This document shows positions 36,371-46,037 of a stretch of DNA of 64,000 nt, piece after piece. Source of the DNA: Azospirillum tabaci. GTDB taxonomy: Bacteria > Pseudomonadota > Alphaproteobacteria > Azospirillales > Azospirillaceae. Below the pieces are notes generated by a model. That model was not told the DNA's origin, searched no databases, and saw only the letters and a program-made list of their open reading frames with translations. Location of the stretch: positions 310,001 to 374,000 of the forward strand of contig NZ_JACCJY010000002.1 of NCBI RefSeq assembly GCF_014596085.1, written 5' to 3'. The position numbers and the translations under genes are program-made. The first letter of the stretch is position 1, and each line of letters starts with the position of its first letter.

Positions 36371-37828
36371 ATGAAGACCGATCATTCACCCATCCTCGTC
36401 TGGTTCCGCAACGATCTTCGCCTTGCCGACAACCCGGCGCTCAGCGCCGCGGCGGAGGATGGGGCGCCGGTTATCCCGGTCTTTATCCGGGAGAAGGACG
36501 ACCACGATCCCTGGCTTCCCGGCGGCGCCTCCCGCTGGTGGCTGCACGGCAGCCTGGAGCGGCTGGGCGAGGCGCTGGCGAAGCTCGGCTCGCCTCTGGT
36601 GCTGCGCAGCGGCGACCCCGCCGTGGTGCTGGCGGCGCTGGCGGAGGAAACCGGCGCCGACACCGTGCTGTGCAACCGCCGCGCCGGCCCCCCCGCCATC
36701 GCCCGCGACCGCCGCGTGGGCGAGCGGCTGACCGCGCGCGGTGTGACGGTTCATCCCCACAACGCCGCCCTGCTCTACGAGCCGGGGACCATCCGCACCA
36801 AGTCGGACACGCCCTTCCGGGTGTTCACGCCCTTCTGGAAGGCGCTGCTGTCCATGCCGGAGCCGCCGCGCCCCACCCGCGCGCCGGCCAAGCTGACGCC
36901 GCCGGCCAAGCCGGTGTCCAGCGAGCCGCTGACGGATTGGGGCCTGCTGCCCACCGCTCCGGACTGGGCCGATGGCCTGCGCGAACGCTGGGAGCCCGGG
37001 GAGGAGGCGGCGCGGGAGCGGCTGGCCGATTTCCTGGATGGTCCGGTCGCCGCCTATCCGGTGGAGCGCGACCGCCCGGATCATGACGGAACCTCCGCGA
37101 TGTCACCGCACCTCGCCTTCGGAGAGATCGGCCCGCGGCAGATCTGGCACGCCACCCGTCACGCCGCCGACCAGCGGCATGAACTGGCCGCCGGCGCCGA
37201 GGCCTTCCTGCGGGAACTCGGCTGGCGGGAGTTCAACCACCATCTGCTGCGCGAGGAGCCGGGGATTCCGGACACGCCGCTGGACGACCGCTTCGCCCGC
37301 TTTCCCTGGCGGACCGACAAGGCGGGCTTGCGCGCGTGGCAGCGCGGGCGGACCGGCTACCCCATCGTGGACGCGGGGATGCGGCAGCTCTGGCGGACCG
37401 GCTGGATGCACAACCGCGTGCGCATGATCGTCGGCTCCTTCCTCATCAAGGACCTGCTGATCCCTTGGCAGGAGGGCGAGGCGTGGTTCTGGGACACGCT
37501 GGTCGACGCCGACATCGCCAACAACGCCGGCAACTGGCAATGGGTGGCCGGCTGCGGCGCCGACGCGGCCCCCTTCTTCCGCGTCTTCAACCCGATCCTC
37601 CAGGGCGAGAAGTTCGACCCGGAGGGCGCCTATGTCCGGCGCTACGTGCCGGAACTGGAAAAGCTGCCCAGCCGCTGGATCCACAGGCCCTGGGAGGCCC
37701 CGGACGAGGTGCTGCGGCAGGCGGGGGTCACGCTCGGCAAGGACTACCCGCGGCCGATCGTCGATCACGGCGCCGCCCGCGACCGCGCGCTGGCCGCCTT
37801 CCAGGAGATCAAGAAAGCCGGCGATTGA
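36371..37828 (+). CDS. phrB: deoxyribodipyrimidine photolyase (class I CPD)
   Basis: A 485-residue light-dependent DNA repair flavoenzyme. The N-terminal antenna domain starts SPILVWFRNDLRLADNPAL. The C-terminal FAD domain has the signatures TGYPIVDAGMRQLWRTGWMHNR and WQWVAGCGADAAPFFRVFNP; the N of ADIANNAGNWQW and the W residues of the electron chain are in place. It is a full-length family member. Its promoter region suggests control by an ECF sigma factor. The ATG at 36371 has no strong RBS, but the family start agrees. Confidence 0.95.
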   Translation: MKTDHSPILVWFRNDLRLADNPALSAAAEDGAPVIPVFIREKDDHDPWLPGGASRWWLHGSLERLGEALAKLGSPLVLRSGDPAVVLAALAEETGADTVLCNRRAGPPAIARDRRVGERLTARGVTVHPHNAALLYEPGTIRTKSDTPFRVFTPFWKALLSMPEPPRPTRAPAKLTPPAKPVSSEPLTDWGLLPTAPDWADGLRERWEPGEEAARERLADFLDGPVAAYPVERDRPDHDGTSAMSPHLAFGEIGPRQIWHATRHAADQRHELAAGAEAFLRELGWREFNHHLLREEPGIPDTPLDDRFARFPWRTDKAGLRAWQRGRTGYPIVDAGMRQLWRTGWMHNRVRMIVGSFLIKDLLIPWQEGEAWFWDTLVDADIANNAGNWQWVAGCGADAAPFFRVFNPILQGEKFDPEGAYVRRYVPELEKLPSRWIHRPWEAPDEVLRQAGVTLGKDYPRPIVDHGAARDRALAAFQEIKKAGD

Positions 37829-37859
37829 TCGTTGCGGGGTCGTGAAATCCGACCGTGCG

Positions 37860-37899
37860 TTTTCATTCCGCCTTCACGGGAGTGCAAAGAAACCGTCAC
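37860..37899 (+). promoter_or_regulatory. candidate PhoB-binding region (Pho box) before phoX
   Basis: TTTTCAT (37860-37866) and CCTTCAC (37871-37877) form a 7-4-7 direct repeat like CTGTCAT-N4-CTGTCAC. A further CCGTCAC (37893-37899) lies exactly two 11-bp turns downstream. The site ends 66 bp before the PhoX start, as expected for phosphate-starvation control. Confidence 0.55.
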
Positions 37900-37965
37900 A
37901 GGCCGCCGGTAAGGTGCGCCCGCCCCTACCCAAAATAAATTTGCGGAAAGAGACGAGGCACACCG

Positions 37966-39999
37966 ATGGACACCCATGACCTGCCCCAGAAGGGCACCAA
38001 GTATCTGACCTTCGAGGGCCGCGAGGACATCGGCTCCAACCCGTCCGAAAACCCGACCATGGGCGACGTCATCAACGCGCGCCTCGGCCGTCGCGACATG
38101 GTGCGCGGCATGCTGACCGGAGCGGCGGTCAGCGCCCTGATCGGCCCGGCCGCCCTGCTCTCCTCGCCGCGCGAGGCCGAGGCCGCCGTCACCGGCGCCC
38201 CGCGCCCGGCCAAGGCCAGCTTCTCCTTCCAGGAAGTGGCGCATGGCGTGGACGCCGACCATCACGTCGCCGCCGGCTACAACGCCGACATCCTGATCCG
38301 CTGGGGCGACCCGGTGGTCCCCGGCGCGCCGGCCTTCGACCCGATGAACCAGTCGGCCGAGGCGCAGTCGAAGCAGTTCGGCTACAACAACGACTTCGTC
38401 GGCTACGCCCCGCTGCCGCTCGGCTCCCAGTCGCCGGACCGCGCCCTGCTCTGCGTGAACCACGAATACACCGACGAGGAGGTCATGTTCCCCGGCGTCG
38501 GCGTGGAGCAGCAGAAGGACAAGTTCGCCCGTATGACCAAGGCGCTGGTGGACATCGAGATGGCCGCCCACGGCGGCACCGTCGTCGAGATCCGCAAGGT
38601 CAGGGGCAAGTGGGTGACGGTGGCGGACTCCCGCTACAACCGCCGCATCACCGGCGAGACGCCCTGCGCCATCACCGGCCCGGCTGCCGGCCACGCCCTG
38701 ATGAAGACCAGCTACGACCCGACCGGCACGATGGTCCGCGGCATGCTGAACAACTGTTCCGGCGGCATGACGCCCTGGGGCACCTGGCTGTCGGCGGAAG
38801 AGAACTTCAACGGCTATTTCTGGGGCAAGGTCGAGGACACCACCCCGAACGCCAAGGTGCTGAAGCGCTACGGCTTCCCCGGCGAATGGTACAACTGGGG
38901 CGTCCATCACGACCGCTTCGACATCGCGAAGGAGCCGAACGAGTCCAACCGCTTCGGCTGGATCGTCGAGATCGACCCCTACGACCCGACCTCGACCCCG
39001 AAGAAGCGCACCGCGCTCGGCCGCTTCAAGCATGAGGCCTGCCAGATCGCGCTGGGCAAGGACGGCACCGTGGTCGCCTACACCGGCGACGACGAGCGCT
39101 TCGACTATGTCTACAAGTTCGTCGCGGCGAAGAAGTTCGACCCGAAGAACCGCGCCGCCAACATGGACATCCTGGAGACCGGGACGCTCTACGTGGCGAA
39201 GTTCAAGGCCGACGCCTCGGTCGAGTGGCTGCCGCTGGTCCATGGCCAGGGTCCGCTGACCGCCGAGAAGGGCTTCCCCGACCAGGCCACCGTCCTGATC
39301 AACGCCCGCCTCGCCGCCGACGCGCTGGGCGCCACCAAGATGGACCGCCCGGAGGACATCGAGGTCAACCCGGTGACCGGCAAGGTCTACGTCATCCTCA
39401 CCAACAACTCCCGCCGCAAGCCGGAGCAGGTGGACGCGACCAACCCGCGCGCCGAGAACAACTGGGGCCACATCGTCGAGATCCTGCCGGAGAACGGCAA
39501 CCACGCCTCGACGAAGGCGGAGTGGACCATCCTGGTCCGCGGCGGCAACCCGGCGGACGAGAAGGTCGGCGCGCAGTTCCACGCCGACACCTCGGCCAAC
39601 GGCTGGTTCTCCTGCCCCGACAACGCGGCGGTGGACCACCGCGGCCGCCTGTGGATCACCACCGACCAGGGCGAGAACTGGAAGAAGGCGTCCGGCACCG
39701 CCGACGGCGTCTGGGCCGTGGAGACCGAAGGCAACCTGCGCGGCCTGTCCAAGATGTTCTACCGCGTGCCGGTGGGTGCGGAGATGTGCGGCCCCTGCTT
39801 CACCACCGACGACAAGACCCTGTTCGTCGCCGTGCAGCACCCGGCCACCGACGGCGTGGACCAGTGGGAAGGCTTCAAGGGCAAGCTCTCCTCCTTCGAG
39901 GACCCGGCAACCCGGTGGCCCGACTTCAAGCCGAACATGCCGCCGCGCCCGTCGGTGGTCGCCATCACCAAGAAGGACGGCGGCGTGATCGGTCTCTGA
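37966..39999 (+). CDS. phoX: PhoX-family alkaline phosphatase (DUF839), Tat-exported
   Basis: A 677-residue protein of the PhoX/DUF839 family, calcium/iron-dependent phosphatases that release phosphate from esters outside the cytoplasm. A twin-arginine signal is visible at about residues 41-75 (LGRRDMVRGMLTGAAVSALIGPAALL), later than usual because of a 40-residue N-terminal extension typical of the family. NHEYTDEEVMFPG, SGGMTPWGTWLSAEEN, GRFKHEACQIA and RPEDIEVNPVTGKVY are family signatures that include the metal ligands. AAAGAGACGAGG lies before the ATG. It is followed by an intrinsic terminator and is a single-gene unit. Confidence 0.92.
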   Translation: MDTHDLPQKGTKYLTFEGREDIGSNPSENPTMGDVINARLGRRDMVRGMLTGAAVSALIGPAALLSSPREAEAAVTGAPRPAKASFSFQEVAHGVDADHHVAAGYNADILIRWGDPVVPGAPAFDPMNQSAEAQSKQFGYNNDFVGYAPLPLGSQSPDRALLCVNHEYTDEEVMFPGVGVEQQKDKFARMTKALVDIEMAAHGGTVVEIRKVRGKWVTVADSRYNRRITGETPCAITGPAAGHALMKTSYDPTGTMVRGMLNNCSGGMTPWGTWLSAEENFNGYFWGKVEDTTPNAKVLKRYGFPGEWYNWGVHHDRFDIAKEPNESNRFGWIVEIDPYDPTSTPKKRTALGRFKHEACQIALGKDGTVVAYTGDDERFDYVYKFVAAKKFDPKNRAANMDILETGTLYVAKFKADASVEWLPLVHGQGPLTAEKGFPDQATVLINARLAADALGATKMDRPEDIEVNPVTGKVYVILTNNSRRKPEQVDATNPRAENNWGHIVEILPENGNHASTKAEWTILVRGGNPADEKVGAQFHADTSANGWFSCPDNAAVDHRGRLWITTDQGENWKKASGTADGVWAVETEGNLRGLSKMFYRVPVGAEMCGPCFTTDDKTLFVAVQHPATDGVDQWEGFKGKLSSFEDPATRWPDFKPNMPPRPSVVAITKKDGGVIGL

Positions 40000-40039
40000 C
40001 CGGTCGGGGAACCGCCCCCAATCGAGCGACACGCCTTGA

Positions 40040-40077
40040 AAGGGCGGCCCCCGCGTCCGGGGCCGCCCTTCTTCTTT
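40040..40077 (+). terminator. intrinsic terminator after phoX
   Basis: A perfect 12-bp stem AAGGGCGGCCCC (40040-40051) / GGGGCCGCCCTT (40059-40070), followed by CTTCTTT. It lies 40 bp after the phoX stop. Confidence 0.88.
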
Positions 40078-40100
40078 GTCTGGTGTCGGCGTCCGGCGAT

Positions 40101-40113
40101 GTAATAAGATAAC
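40101..40113. promoter_or_regulatory. candidate Zur box
   Basis: GTAATAAGATAAC is a GTTAT-N3-ATAAC palindrome with one mismatch in an AT-rich patch 3 bp before the zur start codon. It is consistent with zinc-dependent autoregulation. Confidence 0.35.
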
Positions 40114-40116
40114 GCC

Positions 40117-40619
40117 ATGACCGCCGACCCCCACCCCACCGCTGGCTCGGCCTCCCATCATGGGCACGACCACGCGCATTGCATCGCCGACGCGCTGATG
40201 CGCGCCGACGCCCTGTGCGCGGAGCGCGGCGCACGGCTGACCGCCCTGCGCCGGCAGGTTCTGGAGCTGGTCTGGAACAGCCACAAGCCGCGCGGCGCCT
40301 ACGCCATCCTCGAAGACCTCAGCCAGCGCGAGGGCAAGGCCACCGCCCCGCTGACCGTCTACCGCGCACTGGAGTTCCTGGTGGAGCATGGGCTGGTCCA
40401 CCGCATCGAATCGCTGAACGCCTACATCGGCTGCGCGGCGCCGGGTGCTGTCCATTCCGGGCAGTTCCTGGTGTGCGAGACCTGCGGCAACGCCGTGGAG
40501 ATCGACGACCCGCGCATCCGCGCCGCCATCGGCACCATCGCCGCCGAGCATGGTTTCCAGGTCAGCCGTCCCACCGTCGAGGTGCGCGGCACATGCACCG
40601 ACTGCCAGGAGAAGACCCC

Positions 40620-40623
<4 letters not shown>
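40117..40623 (+). CDS. zur: Fur-family zinc uptake regulator
   Basis: A 168-residue Fur-family repressor. A His-rich N-terminus (HHGHDHAHC) precedes the winged helix ([29 protein letters not shown]...[30 protein letters not shown]). The dimerisation domain carries CETCGNAV and CTDCQ, two CxxC motifs of a structural zinc site. The [15 protein letters not shown] spacing and the adjacent CobW gene point to Zur rather than Fur. The stop overlaps the GTG of the CobW gene (GTGA), so they are coupled. Confidence 0.9.
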
Positions 40624-41774
<1,151 letters not shown>

Positions 41775-41782
41775 GGGCACTC

Positions 41783-41876
41783 CTTGCCCCCACCCCGGCC
41801 CTCCCCCGCTGACGCAGGGGAGGAAGAAACAGTCCCCTCCCCTGCAAAGCGGGGGAGGGTTAGGGTGGGGGCAACC
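41783..41876. repeat. GC-rich palindromic intergenic repeat, copy 5
   Basis: Two palindromic halves in opposite orientation: TTGCCCCCACCCCGGCCCTC...GCAGGGGAGG and CCCTCCCCTGCAAAGCGGGG...TAGGGTGGGGGCAA (each in part). The whole can fold as one long hairpin between the convergent CobW and membrane-protein genes. The right half matches copies 3 and 4. Confidence 0.8.
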
Positions 41877-41883
41877 GCCCGCC

Positions 41884-43467
41884 TCACTTCACCTTGTAAA
41901 GCTGGAAGTACCGCCCCTCCTGCACCAGCGTCAGATGCTCCGGCACCGGGTTGGCACGGCCGGGCTCGCTGAACAGCACATAGACGTAGCCGAAGCGCCG
42001 GGGCCAGTCGGCCCAGTAATGGTTGTCGCGCAAGCCCGGCTGGCGCACCGCGTCGGCGACGTAGCCGATGCGCGGCATGTAGGTGAAATCGCCGTCCAGG
42101 TCCGCATAGTCCGGCTTCAGCAACAGCACCTGCTTGCCCGGATGGGTGAAGGCGATGGGCACAAGGCTGGACCGCTCCATCAGCGCCAGCACCGGCGCGT
42201 GGTGCAGGCCGAAGGACAGGGCGCGGTCGTCGGTGAACTGGGTGGCACGGAAGACCGACTTATGCAGCGTCTCGTCGGCGTAGGTGGCGAGCACCGTGCT
42301 GCCCGGCTCGATGCGCAGCAGCGACTGGCGCACCTCCTCCAGCAACGGGTCCACCTTGGCCAGCCCCACCCCGGCGTCGGCGCTGCGCAGGAGCGACAGC
42401 GCAACGACCACGGACAGGAAGGCCACGCGCATGGCCGAGGTCGCCAATTCCCACCGCACGAAGCCCAGCGCGACGAAGGCGATGCCGATGGGCAGGCGGC
42501 TGTCGGCGAACCAGGAGCCGAACAGGACGAGCGGCATCGCCGCGTAAACCACCAGCCCCAGCGCGATGGTGATGGCGCCGACTGGATGGACGCGCAACGT
42601 CCTGCTCCACAAGCCCCAGGCGATGCCCAGCCCGACGGCGATTCCCGTCACGTAGCCCACGGTGTCGGCGTAGCCGCCGAAGAGGAAGTCGAAGCCCATC
42701 AGCTTCGCCATGCCGACCCACAGCACCGCGTCGGCGAAACCGGAGGACGGGCTCATCAGCAGCAGAGGCGGCACGATCAGGAAGGGCAGACCGAAGGCCA
42801 GCGCGTCCGGCAACGCCCGCCGCGGGTCGCGCCAGCCGCCGCTCCGCCACAGCCGCCAGCCTTCGAAGGCCAGCAGCGTCAGCCCGTAGAGGCCGAGCGC
42901 AAACAGGTGCGAGATGAACAGCAGCAGCACGACGCCGAGCGAGGCCAGCCCGCGCTGCCAGGGCGCCCGCTCCCGCATCATGATCCAGCCGGCGATCCCC
43001 CACAGCGCCAGCCCGAGCCCGAACAGGTAGTTGAACAGTCCCATGTAGGTGGACAGCGTGTAGAGGAACAGCCCGGCGGCCAGCGGCCCCAGCTCCACCC
43101 GGCCCCAGACGGCGCGGTAGAGCGCGATGGAGCCGGTGACCAGCACCAGATAGCTGGCGGTGACGAACAGCCGGCTCGCGGTGTGCACACCGATCAGCTT
43201 GGCCAGCGGCGGCACGACGATGTCCATCACCAGATTGGGGATGATCGCCCAGCGCACCATGTAGAATTGCGCCAGCGCGGGGTCCTGGTCCAGATGGGCC
43301 AGGGCGTACATCCGCGTGACGTGGTTGACGTAGTCGCCCAGCGCCGGGATCTCGAACATCCAGACGGGGACCGAGGCCGCCACCAGGATCAGCAGGGCGG
43401 CGGGCCAGACATACACGGACTCGGCGCGCGACGCCGCCCGCCCGTCGAGGGTGAAATCCCTGAACAT
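41884..43467 (-). CDS. multispanning membrane protein, possibly GT-C-fold glycosyltransferase
   Basis: A 527-residue protein with about 10-12 hydrophobic helices in the first 360 residues and a soluble C-terminal part of some 160 residues. An early luminal-type loop after the first helix carries an acidic residue and EIPALGDYVNHVTRMYAL, where GT-C transferases usually hold their catalytic Asp. The enzyme class is an inference from topology and from the glycosyltransferase gene immediately upstream (9 bp gap). GAGGGGG lies 5 nt before the ATG. Acceptor and donor are unknown. Confidence 0.65.
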   Translation of the reverse strand: MFRDFTLDGRAASRAESVYVWPAALLILVAASVPVWMFEIPALGDYVNHVTRMYALAHLDQDPALAQFYMVRWAIIPNLVMDIVVPPLAKLIGVHTASRLFVTASYLVLVTGSIALYRAVWGRVELGPLAAGLFLYTLSTYMGLFNYLFGLGLALWGIAGWIMMRERAPWQRGLASLGVVLLLFISHLFALGLYGLTLLAFEGWRLWRSGGWRDPRRALPDALAFGLPFLIVPPLLLMSPSSGFADAVLWVGMAKLMGFDFLFGGYADTVGYVTGIAVGLGIAWGLWSRTLRVHPVGAITIALGLVVYAAMPLVLFGSWFADSRLPIGIAFVALGFVRWELATSAMRVAFLSVVVALSLLRSADAGVGLAKVDPLLEEVRQSLLRIEPGSTVLATYADETLHKSVFRATQFTDDRALSFGLHHAPVLALMERSSLVPIAFTHPGKQVLLLKPDYADLDGDFTYMPRIGYVADAVRQPGLRDNHYWADWPRRFGYVYVLFSEPGRANPVPEHLTLVQEGRYFQLYKVK

Positions 43468-43476
43468 GCGGCCCCC

Positions 43477-44517
43477 TCAGACGCTTTTCGGGAAGGACTG
43501 GGGCGGAGCGCCAGAGGCGGCCGCAGGAGCAGCCGCAGGGATCGACGCCGTGGGGGACGCCTGCAGATCCTCCGGATAGCGGTTGTGCAGGCCCGCCCGG
43601 TAATGGGTCCAGAATCCACGCAGACCCTTCATGTCGGCGCGCCGGTGCAGCAGGTAGTAGAGCGTGTATTTGACCATCATACGGGCGATGGACTTGCGCT
43701 CGTAGGTGGCGTGGATGTAGCCCATGTTGCGGAAGAAATAGGGGGCGCGGTTCTCCGGCATCTCCTCCACCGTGCCCAGGAAGCCGCCGGCCAGCGGGCG
43801 CTGGGTGCGGCGGTTGCGCGGGTGGACGTGCAGGGCGTGCACCGCCGTCCCGTCGCGCAGCCCGGCCCGGCGGGCGCGCAGCGTGAACTCCCACTCGTCG
43901 CCCCAGATGAACATCTCGCGCTTGATGTTGCCGATCCGCTCGAACACGCGGCGGCGCAGCAGGGTCCCGTTGAACAGCGCGATGGTGCCGGGCACGATGC
44001 CGTCCTGCGCCGCGGCGGCGAAGGCGTCGGCTTTGGTGAAGCCCTGCATGGTGAAGGCCAGATCGCCCCGATCCTCCGCCGCGACCACGGTCGGCCCGAC
44101 GAGGTCGAGATCATGCCGCTCCCCCTGGCGCAGCAGTTCGGCGAGCGCGCCGGGCGCCGGGATGCCGTCGTCGTCGGTGCTCCAGATCCAGCGGGCGCCC
44201 AGTTCCAGCGCCGTGGCGAAGGCGGTGTGATAGGCCCCGGCGGAGCCGATGTTGGCCTGCCGGACCACCAGAAGCTCCGGAACCGCCGCCCGCTGCTCGG
44301 CCAGCCATTCCGCGGTGCCGTCGCTGGAGCCGTTGTCCACCACGACGATGCGGTCGGGCCGCGGCTCCTGCCCATGGATGGCCGCCAGACAGGTCTTCAG
44401 CAGGGCCAGACGGTTGTGGGTGACCACCACCGCGACGACCGGAGTCTCCCAGGGCGTTTCCCGAGGCCGTTCCTGGGCTCCGGTGTCCAGCGTCCGGGGC
44501 GTCTGGGCTTCTGACAT
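43477..44517 (-). CDS. family 2 glycosyltransferase
   Basis: A 346-residue GT-A-fold enzyme: VVAVVVTHNRLALLKTCLAAI, VVDNGSSDGTAEWL, the metal-binding WSTDDDGIPAPGAL (DDD), and WGDEWEFTLRARRAG (the ED-like catalytic base region). Sequence style fits GlfT2/rhamnosyltransferase-like GT2 members. The start ATG at 44517 follows GAAGGAC. A GTG at 44592, in frame and after GGGGTGG, would add 25 residues made of AQT repeats; see the tandem repeat entry. The next gene, a membrane protein, follows after 9 bp, so they form an operon for surface glycan synthesis. Confidence 0.87.
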   Translation of the reverse strand: MSEAQTPRTLDTGAQERPRETPWETPVVAVVVTHNRLALLKTCLAAIHGQEPRPDRIVVVDNGSSDGTAEWLAEQRAAVPELLVVRQANIGSAGAYHTAFATALELGARWIWSTDDDGIPAPGALAELLRQGERHDLDLVGPTVVAAEDRGDLAFTMQGFTKADAFAAAAQDGIVPGTIALFNGTLLRRRVFERIGNIKREMFIWGDEWEFTLRARRAGLRDGTAVHALHVHPRNRRTQRPLAGGFLGTVEEMPENRAPYFFRNMGYIHATYERKSIARMMVKYTLYYLLHRRADMKGLRGFWTHYRAGLHNRYPEDLQASPTASIPAAAPAAASGAPPQSFPKSV

Positions 44518-44577
44518 GCGGTTTCCGTCCTTCGTCTGTGCCTTGAGCGTCTGTGCTTCGGGCGTCTGTGCCTTGGG
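44500..44577. repeat. 15-bp tandem repeats around the glycosyltransferase start
   Basis: Three units of CGTCTGTGCYTYGRG follow each other at 44533-44547, 44548-44562 and 44563-44577. A fourth, diverged unit (CGTCTGGGCTTCTGA, 44500-44514) lies inside the coding region. On the minus strand, in the gene's frame, they read KAQTP/EAQTL/KAQT...SEAQTP. The repeat length is a multiple of three, so copy-number change would not shift the frame. Confidence 0.75.
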
Positions 44578-44684
44578 GCCGTGCCTCGACACGAGGCCAC
44601 CCCAAGTTTTTTGCTTTGCGAAGAGAGGGCAATGCCCCGGACGGAGAGGGGCGGCACCATTCGCATAGCCCGAAAGGAGAAAAA

Positions 44685-45956
44685 TCAGCTCAGACGCATC
44701 CAGCCGGTGCCCCACAACCACAAAACGGCGAATCCCATCGACAAAAGGGTCATCGGGATGCCGCAACGGGCGTGCTCCAGAAAGCCGAGCTGGACTCCGG
44801 ACGCCGCCGCCCGCTCCACCACGATGATGTTGGCGAGGCTGCCGGGGATCAGCAGATTGCCGGCCAGGGTGGACAGCACCGCCAGCCCGTAGAGCGCCCC
44901 TTCCGGCGGCGATGGCCAAGCGGCGAGCAACAGGATCACCGCCGGCACGTTGCCGATGCTGTTGCTGGCCGCAAGAGCGAGCGGTGTCATCACCGCCAGC
45001 CGGTCGGGCAGCCAGCCGGCGGCTTCCAGGCCCGACACGAACTCCGCGGGCAGGCCGGTCAGCTTCAGCGCATGGTTGATGGCGAACAGCGCGGCGAAGA
45101 GGACCAACAGATGCCAGTCCACCATGCCCAGCATCCCGCGCGAGGCCAGCCGCCGGCTGATCAGCATCGCCCCGGCGACCAGCAGCACGCCGATCTCGTG
45201 CGGCAGGTCCGTGGTGAACAAGCCGAGAAGCGCGAGGGTCGCCACCACCGCCTTGCCGAGCTGCGCCCGGTCCAACGTCACCGGCTCCGCCCCGCCCTGC
45301 CCCGCGGCACCGTCGTCCGGCTCGCCGAAGCGGCCTCGCCAAGCGAGCCACACCACGGCGTAGACCGCCACGAGGCCGACCAGCGCCGGCACCCCGCACA
45401 CCGCCAGAAAGCGCCAGAAATCCAGATGGCCCAGCTGGCCGATCAGGATGTTCTGCGGGTTGCCGATCACGGTCGCCGCCGACCCGGCGTTCGCCGCGCC
45501 GGCCAGGGCGATCAGGTAGGGCCGCGGGTCCAGCCGGCGGGCCAACAGACCGACGCAGAGCATCGGCGTCATGGCGAAGACCACCACGTCGTTGGCGAGC
45601 ACCGCCGACAGGCCGCCGCCCACCGCCACCGTCACCGCCAGCAGCCGGGCCGGAGAGCGCGCCGCCTGCGCCACCCGCAATGCGCACCAGTCGTAAAAGC
45701 CGCTGGCCGCGTACTGGGCGGACAGCACCATCAGCCCGAACAGGATGAACAGGGTCGGGAAGTCGATCGCTTCCGTCACCTGCCCCGATTCCAGCGCCCC
45801 GATGGCGAGCAGCAGGATCGCCGCGACCAGGGCGATGCCGGTGCGGTCGATGCGCAGGCCGGGAAAGCGCCCCAGAGCCATGCCGACATAAGTGAGGACG
45901 AACAGCGCGACGACCGTCAGCGTCATGGGCGGGACGGTCAGCAAGGGATTGGGCAT
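44685..45956 (-). CDS. SLC13/ArsB-type anion permease
   Basis: A 423-residue inner-membrane transporter with about 10-12 helices. ANDVVVFAMTP and AGSAATVIGNPQNILIG in the first half, and ASNSIGNVPAVILL with LAGNLLIPGSLANIIV in the second, are the paired hairpin motifs of the ion transporter (ArsB/NhaD/DASS) superfamily. The substrate cannot be decided: arsenite, a dicarboxylate, sulfate or Na+/H+ exchange. No arsenic regulator or reductase is adjacent. The ATG lacks a good RBS; an ATG ten codons later is possible. Confidence 0.85.
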   Translation of the reverse strand: MPNPLLTVPPMTLTVVALFVLTYVGMALGRFPGLRIDRTGIALVAAILLLAIGALESGQVTEAIDFPTLFILFGLMVLSAQYAASGFYDWCALRVAQAARSPARLLAVTVAVGGGLSAVLANDVVVFAMTPMLCVGLLARRLDPRPYLIALAGAANAGSAATVIGNPQNILIGQLGHLDFWRFLAVCGVPALVGLVAVYAVVWLAWRGRFGEPDDGAAGQGGAEPVTLDRAQLGKAVVATLALLGLFTTDLPHEIGVLLVAGAMLISRRLASRGMLGMVDWHLLVLFAALFAINHALKLTGLPAEFVSGLEAAGWLPDRLAVMTPLALAASNSIGNVPAVILLLAAWPSPPEGALYGLAVLSTLAGNLLIPGSLANIIVVERAAASGVQLGFLEHARCGIPMTLLSMGFAVLWLWGTGWMRLS

Positions 45957-46037
45957 GGATGGAGGAGTCGCTGCGGGGTGGAGGAAGCCCCTCTATAACG
46001 GCCCGCACAGGGTCAGGCCATAGGCGCCAAGCCAAGG

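Noticed and set aside
44685-45956. Arsenite efflux pump ArsB
   Set aside because: Only superfamily motifs are shared; no arsR, arsC or arsA neighbour, so the substrate is left open.
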